A DNA stretch of 33,137 bases from Lentisphaerota bacterium (GTDB lineage: Bacteria; Verrucomicrobiota; Kiritimatiellia; RFP12; JAAYLN01). The notes under the pieces are model-generated. The model had not been told where the DNA came from. It worked only from the letters and a program-made list of their open reading frames with translations, and did not search any database. Position numbers and translations under genes: made by a program. Location: the NCBI GenBank assembly GCA_012521875.1, contig JAAYLN010000141.1, positions 1-33,137 on the forward strand, read 5' to 3'. Every line of letters starts with the position of its first letter. Positions within the stretch are counted from its first letter, which is position 1. Positions 22,083-28,920 of the stretch are shown here, piece after piece.

Positions 22083-25000
22083 TCAGGGCTGGTTGCGGCG
22101 TTGAATCAGGAAAGTCTCGCCGAAGATGTTGACCAGTACCACGCCCGCATCCGTGGTGGTTGCGCCGATCAGATAAATCATGGGGTATCCGTCGTCGGTC
22201 TTCGCGCGCCGGGCGACGGGGCAGCCCGTGCGCGCCAGCAGCGCGGCGCGCGGCTCCTCCTTGCTAACCCACCAGGACTCGAGGGTGAAAACCGTGTCGC
22301 CATAGCACGCAAGCCGCTGGTTCGCATCCGCTGATGGCAGGTTTACGAGCGTGTTGTCAGATGGCATGAACGCCTTCGGGTGTCCCCCTACCTGCGCATG
22401 ATTGCGGCTGCTAGGCAGCCAGTACACGTTGTCGCGGGTGGAATTGTCTTGTATGCAGGCCAGGCTCTTGGCGGCCGGGCGCCACTCCCATATTTCCAGC
22501 CCGCAGGCGGTCTTCCATTTGATACGCATCAGCAGCCGGTCACGCGCCGGGTCGGGGAGCATGTCGGTGACTTCGCACCGGCAGCCGTCCAACGGCGTGC
22601 GCCGGCTCGACGTGCGCTGAGCCGCCAGCTCCTCGAAAGCGCCGCTTGCGGGATCCATCCGCAACAGGCTGGAGGCCGAGCCTTCGGCCTCGGCGTAGGT
22701 TGACAAGAACAGGGCGTTGTCGAACCATGCTACGGCGGTGACCCTGTTGCACGGCAGTCCCTCCCTGGTCGTCAGGCGTCTGGTGGTGAAGGTCTTGTCG
22801 TCAATGATCAGCAATCCCCGCGGCGTGGCCAGGAAGTAGTTTCCGGCCCCCCAGGCAAACCCATGAACCTCTGTTGTCAGCACATCGGGAACCGGACACT
22901 CCAGCGAGAGCGTGCGATCCGTCTCGACCTGGCAATCCGGCAGCCGCAGGCGCAGCAGCCGCACCTTCAGGGGCTCATGCTTGTTCTTCCAGGCCTGGAC
23001 ATCCGCCACATGCAGCAAGTCGCCGGCGGGATAGAGAAAGAGCCATTGCTGGTCGCGGGCATGGGCAACGCCATTATCGCGGTCGGGCTTGTCTTGCCCG
23101 CGCTGGTATCCCTTGCCGGCGCGCATCACCCGGTAGTCATCCCACGGGGAGGGCTTTGGGGCGGCGGGTGGCGGGGCATCCGCCGGCCTTGCTGCTGCCG
23201 CTGCCGCCGGCTGTGACTGTGCCGGCGCCTTCCGCGGGCCGGTCGCGGCGAGTGCGCGGCGTATGTTGCTGCGTGTTCGCTCTTGCAGTATGTACGTATG
23301 CCTGGGCCAATCCAGTTTTTCGGTCATTGCCAGAATCGCCGCCAGATCGGCGAGGCGTACCGGATCGGAGCGCAGGTCAACCTTCAACATCCGTCGCCGC
23401 TGGCCTCCCTCGACGGGAGCGAAGAGATCCAGCAGCAGGCCCTTCTCCAGCAGGTCGTTGTATTTGGTTTGTCTCTCCTGCTTGTATTTCAGGCGCGGGT
23501 GACTCTCGGAGAGCAGTTCGGGAAGGATTTCATGGCGCACGCTGCGCGCCGCGCGGCGCATGAGCTCCTGGTTGTCCGGCATGTCGTCGGGAACAAGGTG
23601 CGGCAGTTCCTGGTTGCGCGCGCTGTAGGCGCCCCGTCCGGCCGCCAGCCGGCACCAGGCGTTCGAGTCGCCCGCCAGTTCCGCCAGGTATGCGCGGAAC
23701 AACTCGCTCCGCTGCGGATCGTTGCCGCAATACCAGCAAATCTCATGCGAGACCGTCTCGAACAGCAGTTCCACGGCTACTTGCGGGGGACGGATATCGA
23801 GTTTCTGCGCCCGTTTGAATCCGGCAACCGCCTGGCGCAGTATCGCGGCCTGTGCAGCGGGGTTTTCCGGTTGATACTGCGCCAACTGCCTGGTCCGCTG
23901 CAGCAGGGCGCGTAGCAGGAGAAAGGGGTAGCCATAGTCGCGGCAGTAGCGCTCTCCCGTCGCCAACTGCGCCTGGAACATGCGCTCCTCGGCCCCGGCC
24001 AGCGCCTGTAGCTTCTGCCGGATCTCCTGCGTGTCGGTTGGTTGCGCCGGACGGGAGCGGTAGTCGGTTTCAAACACGACGATCATGTCGCCCGAGACAG
24101 GCTTATCATTCAAATCCTCGATATACCGTGTGCGCACCTCCACCGCCCGCCGCATCAGCCCGAGCATGGTGCCTTCATCAAGCTCCGGCGCTTCGCCCAG
24201 CCGCTTGCGCATGTCCTCCGACACCTTGTCCAGCGCCATGAACAGCATGACCCGGTGGTGCTGCCGGGTCGGCGCAAGGGCCATCAGCGCTTCCGCCGAT
24301 TCCTGCGCCTCCGTCCACGAGCGTGATGCCAGCAGCGTCTCTGTCCGGCGGGCCAGCAAGGTGATCTCGTCGGGCGTCAGCTCCGGCACCGCCGCGGCCG
24401 GCGGCGGGAGCGCCAGCAGCGCCGCGGCAGCGTCTGCCAGGCTTTGCGCACTCTGCTCCAGTTTGTCGAGATGCGTCTGTGTCTGCATATTCGTGACGGC
24501 TCCGCCCGATGGCCAGCGCGCACGCAGATTCAGCTCCAACCGGCCTCCAACGTCCATCTGGCGCATCCGCGCATCCAGCAGGATGACGGATGGCAGCAGA
24601 TTCTGGTCGAGACCGCTGATAAAGGCCTCCTCGCCCACGCGTTGCAGCCGGCGGCGGTCCAGCATGGCCACTCCCGGCAGCTCGCTGAGATGCATTTCAA
24701 CCAGTGCGGTCAGGATGCGGGACGCGCGTAGCCACGTCTCGCCGGTCGCGCCGGGGGAGACGCCCAGCCAGCCCACATGGTGTTTCGCCGCCGCCGGCGT
24801 CCGTATCCGGCGCAGGGCGTCGGCCGCCGCCTCGCGGATGTCCCGGCCGGGGGCATCCCCGGATCCGGCGTTCAGCAGCCGCGAGAGGACCAGGGTGCCG
24901 GACTGTGCCTCCACCGCTGTCAGATGCAGCCGTTTGCGCTTCTCGTGCGCGATAATCTCCAGAAACAGGAACCCGTCGGCTTGCAGCGTCGCGCCCAGAC

Positions 25001-25328
25001 TCTCCACCTCCTGACGCGCCAGGTCGGCGGACAACGCCTTTTCCTGCAGAACGGCGCCGATCTGCTCGCGCTCGATCATCTCGCAGGCGGGATCTGTTTC
25101 GAGCGCCGCCTGCACCATGACCGCCGCCGCCAGACTCTCCGCCGTGGATGTCACGGGTATCATGGCGATGCGCAGCACACGCTTTCCCGGCTGCCCCGCA
25201 TCCGCCCCGGTAGCGCACCAGGACGGCGCCGGCAGGCCGGCCAGCAGCAACGCCACGCCCAGGATCCGGCTAAACCGCCGCGCGCGCGACTTGGACAAGG
25301 TGGTTGTACCGCGACATTGTGTTGACAT
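22083..25328 (-). CDS. Exported tandem CsgG-like / helical / propeller protein
   Basis: 1081 aa from the ATG at 25328, with GGAG 9 bases upstream; the track start is a GTG without support. A signal peptide (RARRFSRILGVALLLAGLPA) precedes a CsgG-like alpha/beta domain (about 50-170: VLRIAMIPV, CEMIEREQIGAVLQEKAL, ADGFLFLEII). A second, more divergent CsgG-like domain (180-320: VAMLDRRRLQRVGEEAF), a mostly helical middle (330-695), an Ala/Pro-rich linker (699-730) and a beta-rich, probably propeller, region (735-1075: REGLPCNRVTAVAWFDNALFLST) follow. CsgG domains form outer-membrane pores in curli secretion, but related domains occur widely in periplasmic proteins. The SWC near the signal end is not a proper lipobox. 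It is a paralogue of the 1394-aa protein at 28921 and is divergent from the sigma-factor operon, so co-regulation is likely. Confidence 0.72.
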   Translation of the reverse strand: MSTQCRGTTTLSKSRARRFSRILGVALLLAGLPAPSWCATGADAGQPGKRVLRIAMIPVTSTAESLAAAVMVQAALETDPACEMIEREQIGAVLQEKALSADLARQEVESLGATLQADGFLFLEIIAHEKRKRLHLTAVEAQSGTLVLSRLLNAGSGDAPGRDIREAAADALRRIRTPAAAKHHVGWLGVSPGATGETWLRASRILTALVEMHLSELPGVAMLDRRRLQRVGEEAFISGLDQNLLPSVILLDARMRQMDVGGRLELNLRARWPSGGAVTNMQTQTHLDKLEQSAQSLADAAAALLALPPPAAAVPELTPDEITLLARRTETLLASRSWTEAQESAEALMALAPTRQHHRVMLFMALDKVSEDMRKRLGEAPELDEGTMLGLMRRAVEVRTRYIEDLNDKPVSGDMIVVFETDYRSRPAQPTDTQEIRQKLQALAGAEERMFQAQLATGERYCRDYGYPFLLLRALLQRTRQLAQYQPENPAAQAAILRQAVAGFKRAQKLDIRPPQVAVELLFETVSHEICWYCGNDPQRSELFRAYLAELAGDSNAWCRLAAGRGAYSARNQELPHLVPDDMPDNQELMRRAARSVRHEILPELLSESHPRLKYKQERQTKYNDLLEKGLLLDLFAPVEGGQRRRMLKVDLRSDPVRLADLAAILAMTEKLDWPRHTYILQERTRSNIRRALAATGPRKAPAQSQPAAAAAARPADAPPPAAPKPSPWDDYRVMRAGKGYQRGQDKPDRDNGVAHARDQQWLFLYPAGDLLHVADVQAWKNKHEPLKVRLLRLRLPDCQVETDRTLSLECPVPDVLTTEVHGFAWGAGNYFLATPRGLLIIDDKTFTTRRLTTREGLPCNRVTAVAWFDNALFLSTYAEAEGSASSLLRMDPASGAFEELAAQRTSSRRTPLDGCRCEVTDMLPDPARDRLLMRIKWKTACGLEIWEWRPAAKSLACIQDNSTRDNVYWLPSSRNHAQVGGHPKAFMPSDNTLVNLPSADANQRLACYGDTVFTLESWWVSKEEPRAALLARTGCPVARRAKTDDGYPMIYLIGATTTDAGVVLVNIFGETFLIQRRNQP

Positions 25329-25351
25329 TATGCATGACTCCGCAAACACTC

Positions 25352-25380
25352 TTTACACTTTCCTTAGACTCCTCTACAAA
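25352..25380 (+). promoter_or_regulatory. Candidate promoter of the ECF sigma operon
   Basis: TTTACA (25352-25357), 17-base spacer, TACAAA (25375-25380, 4 of 6). It lies in the 132-base divergent region. An ECF-type promoter could also be present but cannot be identified without knowing the factor's consensus. Confidence 0.3.
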
Positions 25381-25385
25381 GCAAT

Positions 25386-25425
25386 ATGTTTGAGGCTGAA
25401 TAAATTTTTCCGTGAGCTCAAACAT
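25386..25425. promoter_or_regulatory. 9-bp inverted repeat in the divergent promoter region
   Basis: ATGTTTGAG (25386-25394) and its perfect complement CTCAAACAT (25417-25425) are separated by 22 bases rich in A/T. The position between two divergently transcribed genes of one system suggests an operator or an RNA hairpin. Confidence 0.4.
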
Positions 25426-25460
25426 CTGCGCTCCTTGAAGCGTCTATCTCATCGGAAAGG

Positions 25461-26027
25461 ATGCGGAGTTTGAACGCTTTGGGCCGAACCGACAAGCAAT
25501 TGATTGCCGACTACCGCTCCTCCGGGGATCCGCGGATCCTGGAGGAGATCGTGGAACGGCATATGGGCAACGTGCGGGCCGCGGTATATCCGCTGGTCTT
25601 GAACGACGCGGATGCCGACGACGTGGCGCAGGAGGCCATGCTGCGCATTCTCGCCGGGCTGGGCTCCTTCCGGGGCTCCGCGGCCTTCTCGACCTGGTGC
25701 TACCGCGTGGCGGTCAACACGGCGCTGAGCTTCCTGCGCCGGCAGAAGCGCCGGCGTGCCCGCTTTACGGATGCCGACTTGTCGGACGAGGCGCTGGAGC
25801 ATGAGGATCACGCGCCGCCGCGGCAGGCCGAGGTCTCGGAGCTAAACCAGCGGATCACCGCCGCCATGGAGCTGCTGCCGCCGGAACAGCGCGCCGCCCT
25901 GGCGCTGGTCGCGATCCGGGGATTGAGCGAGAGGCAGGCCGCCGTCGCCTGCCAGTGCTCCTTCGCCACCCTGCGCTGGCGTCTCTTCCGCGCCCGGCAG
26001 CGGTTGAAACTGGAACTAGGTATGTAG
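25461..26027 (+). CDS. ECF-type RNA polymerase sigma factor
   Basis: 188 aa. Sigma-70 region 2 is clear (DADADDVAQEAMLRILAGLGSF, AAFSTWCYRVAVNTALSFLRRQKRRR), as is region 4 (LLPPEQRAALALVAIRGLSERQAAVACQCSFATLRWRLFRARQRLK). A short acidic linker joins them and there is no region 1 or 3, which is the group 4 (ECF) layout. The ATG at 25461 sits directly on AAAGG, so the TTG at 25470, 9 bases after that motif, may be the true start (MNALGRTDKQL). It is the first gene of an operon that continues with a membrane protein positioned like an anti-sigma factor and with CsgG-like proteins. It probably directs transcription of this operon and perhaps of the divergent gene. Confidence 0.9.
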   Translation: MRSLNALGRTDKQLIADYRSSGDPRILEEIVERHMGNVRAAVYPLVLNDADADDVAQEAMLRILAGLGSFRGSAAFSTWCYRVAVNTALSFLRRQKRRRARFTDADLSDEALEHEDHAPPRQAEVSELNQRITAAMELLPPEQRAALALVAIRGLSERQAAVACQCSFATLRWRLFRARQRLKLELGM

Positions 26028-26040
26028 GAGTGCCCAGGGT

Positions 26041-26127
26041 ATGCCGCAGGATGATGATTTCGACAGGGCGTCCCGCCTGGGCGGGCGCATGGAACACAGG
26101 ACAGATTTGACAACCACGCAGGCCTAG
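26041..26127 (+). CDS. Possible 28-aa ORF between sigma and anti-sigma genes
   Basis: MPQDDDFDRASRLGGRMEHR... runs from an ATG at 26041 to a TAG ending one base before the next gene's ATG. GGAG lies about 10 bases upstream. It exactly fills the gap and is hydrophilic. It may be a coupling peptide or chance; no homologue is recognised. Confidence 0.3.
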   Translation: MPQDDDFDRASRLGGRMEHRTDLTTTQA

Positions 26128-26128
26128 C

Positions 26129-26914
26129 ATGAAACAACCACTCGACAAGCTACTACGCGACTGGGCCGCCAGCCACGAGCCCGACGCGGCCGCCCGGCGG
26201 CAACTGGAGGCACGCGTCGTGCGGGCCGCCCGCCGGAAGCTCCACAACGGCGGCCCCGCCCCGGTGCCGGCCCCGCGGCACCGTCCCTCCCCGCGCCAGC
26301 TCCACCACCTGCTCTGGTTCGCCGCCGGCATGGCGGCGACCATCCTGATCGCGGTGGTCTGGCATTTTGCCGCCGCTCACGCGCCCGCCCCCGCGCCGGC
26401 CGCGTCGCCGCTGGCCGAGGAGCGCGGCCTGTTTGCCGGCCGCCACCGCTCGATGGTCCGCATCTTCCGCGAGACCGAGCAGCTCTTCGGCTCCAACCTG
26501 CAGTGGGTGGCGCAGAGCGGCGACGAGGCCGAGCTGGGCGTCTCGCAAACCTCCGCGGATGGCAGGCCGCTGGTCGTGCGGCTCGTCATCGTGGCCCGCC
26601 CCCTAGGGAACGGCGCCTGGCGCCGCCTCTGGGAGACGGAGGTCGTCGCCCGCGCCAACGCCACGCTGGATCTGACGCCCGCCGGCCGGCCGGACGACCG
26701 CCTGATGCTGTGGATGCACTGCCTGGAGGGTGGGGCGGCCCTCGTCGAGAGCCGCCTTATGCTGCACGGCCCCGTCACCATCGAGGCCGAGACCAGCGAG
26801 GTGCTGAAGTTCGGCGCCACGCGCAAGGTCACCCGCGTCCTGCACGAGGGTGTCGAGTATCTCTTGTTGCAGACCGTCGCGCCGGTGGATGGAGGTGAGT
26901 CATGCCGTTCCTGA
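26129..26914 (+). CDS. One-pass membrane protein, probable anti-sigma factor
   Basis: 261 aa. The N-terminal 60 residues are charged and cytoplasmic (MKQPLDKLLRDWAASHEPDAAARR). One membrane helix follows (about 62-84: LWFAAGMAATILIAVVWHFAAA), then a periplasmic Ala/Pro linker and a beta-rich domain of about 170 residues. This topology, and its place after an ECF sigma gene, suit an anti-sigma factor that holds the sigma at the membrane. A zinc-binding HXXXCXXC motif (ZAS type) is not present, so it would be a non-ZAS type. There is only a weak ribosome binding site (GCAGGCC). It overlaps the next gene by 13 bases. The function is inferred from position and topology, not from recognised family motifs. 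Confidence 0.65.
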   Translation: MKQPLDKLLRDWAASHEPDAAARRQLEARVVRAARRKLHNGGPAPVPAPRHRPSPRQLHHLLWFAAGMAATILIAVVWHFAAAHAPAPAPAASPLAEERGLFAGRHRSMVRIFRETEQLFGSNLQWVAQSGDEAELGVSQTSADGRPLVVRLVIVARPLGNGAWRRLWETEVVARANATLDLTPAGRPDDRLMLWMHCLEGGAALVESRLMLHGPVTIEAETSEVLKFGATRKVTRVLHEGVEYLLLQTVAPVDGGESCRS

Positions 26915-27870
26915 CGCCATCCTCCGCCGTGCGCCTGCGCCGCGCCGCCGCGCTGGCCGTGCTGCTTGCCTCTGGCGGCGCCCTGCCCGCCGCCGAGGCG
27001 GTTGTGAACGCCTTTGCCGGAAGCGAGACGCTGGTGATATGCCGCTCTTCCTTCGTCCCGCGGGCGGGCGAGGAGGTCTGGTTCCGCGTGGTCCGCGATC
27101 ACCGTACCGTGGCCGCCGGCACGGTACGTGCCGGTGGGGATGGCCGCATCGCGCTGCCCGTGGCCCTGCCCGGGATCAGGCCCGGCGTGGCCCTGCCGCT
27201 CGAGGTCACGCTGCGGGCCGGTTCGGAGCAGGGGAGGGTGCTGCCTGGCGGCGGTACGCTCTGGGCTCTCGCCGAACAGCCGCTGCCGCCGGGGCGCAAC
27301 CCCGCCGCACCGCGCGCGATCCGGCTCTATGACCCCGTCGGACGCACGGAGGCCGCCTTCCGCTCCATTAGCCTACCCTTCGAAAGCGTCGTCCGCCTCG
27401 CGGCGCTGGCGGCCATGACCAACACCACCCTGGTCGTGGGCGAGGATCTGGCGCTGGAGTCCGAGCGCGGCCTCTGGGAGGCGCTGATGGCCTCCGTCGC
27501 GCAGGGCAACCGCATACTGCTGCTGGCGCCCGCCGACGGTGTGCTGCGCCCGCCTGCCGACTGGCAACTGCTCATGGCCGGGCCTGCCGACAGGCTGCTG
27601 CGCGCCCCGCCCCGCGGCGGCGCGGCCTACAAGCTCGATCTCCGGGAATGGCCGCCGGCGGGTGCCGTGCGGATCCGTTTCCGGCTCGCCGCGATCCGTG
27701 ACCAGGTCGTCTTCGAGGCCGGCTCCGCCGCCGGCTGCGAGGCCGTCCGCTGGACCGATGCCGCCTCGGGCGGCTCCTTCACGGCCTGTGGCCTGGGAAT
27801 CATCGCTAGTTGGGAAACCGCACCCGCGGCCCGGTGGCTGCTGGTGGAACTGTTGAACGAGGAGAAGTAA
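26902..27870 (+). CDS. Exported protein of unknown function in the sigma operon
   Basis: 322 aa from the ATG at 26902, which has a strong GGAGGTG ribosome binding site 5 bases before it and overlaps the previous gene by 13 bases. A signal peptide is visible (RLRRAAALAVLLASGGALPAAEA). The first mature ~100 residues are beta-rich (VWFRVVRDHRTVAAGTVRAG). A mixed segment around 150-230 (RSISLPFESVVRLAALAAMT) and a beta-rich end follow. I do not recognise a family. Its location between the probable anti-sigma and the CsgG-like genes suggests a periplasmic partner of the system, perhaps in sensing or complex assembly. Confidence 0.7.
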   Translation: MPFLTPSSAVRLRRAAALAVLLASGGALPAAEAVVNAFAGSETLVICRSSFVPRAGEEVWFRVVRDHRTVAAGTVRAGGDGRIALPVALPGIRPGVALPLEVTLRAGSEQGRVLPGGGTLWALAEQPLPPGRNPAAPRAIRLYDPVGRTEAAFRSISLPFESVVRLAALAAMTNTTLVVGEDLALESERGLWEALMASVAQGNRILLLAPADGVLRPPADWQLLMAGPADRLLRAPPRGGAAYKLDLREWPPAGAVRIRFRLAAIRDQVVFEAGSAAGCEAVRWTDAASGGSFTACGLGIIASWETAPAARWLLVELLNEEK

Positions 27871-27872
27871 GC

Positions 27873-28907
27873 ATGAACACAAACCGCAAGCACTGGATCA
27901 TCCTGACCGCCTGTGCGGTCATCGGCGCCGCACTGCACGCGGAGCCCGATACGCCCGCGACAGCGGACGCACCCAAGGCCGACGCAGCACCCGCCGCAGC
28001 ACCCGCCGCGGCGGAAGCCGCCGGGGAGGCCGCGCCGCAGTTGGCGGCCGAGCCGGTTCCCGCCGCCATTCTGGCCTTCGCCGAGCGCGGGCCGGCCGTC
28101 AAGGGCACCGCCGACAAGGTCGCCGACCTGCTCTTTGCCGAGCTCGCCGCCCACGACGGGCTCTGGCTGGTCGACCGCCAGGATCTGCAGCAGACCCTGT
28201 CCGAGCAGGAGCTTTCCGCCTCGGGCATGGTCAATCCGGCCCAGGCCGTCAGGATCGGCTCGCTGACCGGCGCCAAGGTGCTGATCACCGGCTCCGTCTT
28301 CGAGATCGACAAGGATCTGCACATCGTGGCCAAGATCATCGGCACCGAGACCACCCGCGTCCTCGGGGCCTCAGTCAAGGGGCTGGCCCGCGACGATCTG
28401 GGGCCGCTGGTGACGCAACTGGCCGCCAAGGTGGCCGAGACCGTCACGCGGAAGTCCGGCCTGCTCATCGCGCCTGAAGTCCGGCTGGAGGACCGCATCG
28501 CGGCGCTCAACCGGGCGCTCGGCGACAAGCGCCGGCCCGTGGTCGCGGTGCGCATCGCCGAGCGGCATGTCGGCCAGGCCACCATCGATCCCGCCGCCGA
28601 GACCGAGGTCGCGCTCTTCTGCAAGGAGACCGGCTTCACGGTGCTGGACCACGCGGATGCGGACAAGGCGGATATCCGGATCGAGGGCGAGGGATTCAGC
28701 GAGTTCGGACTGCGCCGCGGCAACCTGGTCAGCGTCAAGGCGCGTGTCGAGGTCAAGGCGGTTGACCGCAAGAGCGGCGAGGTCGTGGCCATTGACCGCG
28801 AGACCGCCGTCGAGGTTGACCTGACCGAGCAGATCGCCGGCAAGAAGGCGCTGCAGGCCGCCGCCGCCCGTATCGCCGAGCGCCTGCTGCCGAAGCTGGT
28901 GAAGTGA
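27873..28907 (+). CDS. Exported CsgG-like protein
   Basis: 344 aa from the ATG at 27873 (MNTNRKHWIILTACAVIGAA), with GGAG 8 bases upstream and only 2 bases after the previous stop; the longer track frame is not needed. A signal peptide and an Ala/Pro-rich linker (to about residue 62) precede a CsgG-like domain (IPAAILAF-type first strand, then LADLLFAELA-like VADLLFAELAAHDGLWLVDRQDLQQTLSEQELSASG). It also contains LTGAKVLITGSVFEIDKDLHIVAKIIGTETTRV, typical of the family. A second alpha/beta half follows (about 205-344: PVVAVRIAERHVG, ETGFTVLDHADADKADIRI). No lipobox cysteine is seen, unlike curli CsgG, and no csgA/B/E/F genes are near. It is probably periplasmic or outer-membrane associated. 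The function is unknown. Confidence 0.8.
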   Translation: MNTNRKHWIILTACAVIGAALHAEPDTPATADAPKADAAPAAAPAAAEAAGEAAPQLAAEPVPAAILAFAERGPAVKGTADKVADLLFAELAAHDGLWLVDRQDLQQTLSEQELSASGMVNPAQAVRIGSLTGAKVLITGSVFEIDKDLHIVAKIIGTETTRVLGASVKGLARDDLGPLVTQLAAKVAETVTRKSGLLIAPEVRLEDRIAALNRALGDKRRPVVAVRIAERHVGQATIDPAAETEVALFCKETGFTVLDHADADKADIRIEGEGFSEFGLRRGNLVSVKARVEVKAVDRKSGEVVAIDRETAVEVDLTEQIAGKKALQAAAARIAERLLPKLVK

Positions 28908-28920
28908 TGGTGCGAAGGTG

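Noticed and set aside
25326-25355. TTGACA at 25322 as a promoter of the sigma operon
   Set aside because: No acceptable -10 hexamer occurs 16-18 bases downstream, and the hexamer lies at the 5' end of the divergent coding sequence and its leader.
26902-27870. Possible STN/secretin-like segment (LPFESVVRLAALAAMTNTTLVV) in the exported orphan protein
   Set aside because: The pattern is faint and unsupported by neighbouring motifs, so it was not used for a functional call.
22083-28907. Curli (csg) biogenesis locus
   Set aside because: Only CsgG-like domains are seen. There is no CsgA/B curlin repeat, CsgE, CsgF or CsgD, and the CsgG-like proteins lack a lipobox.
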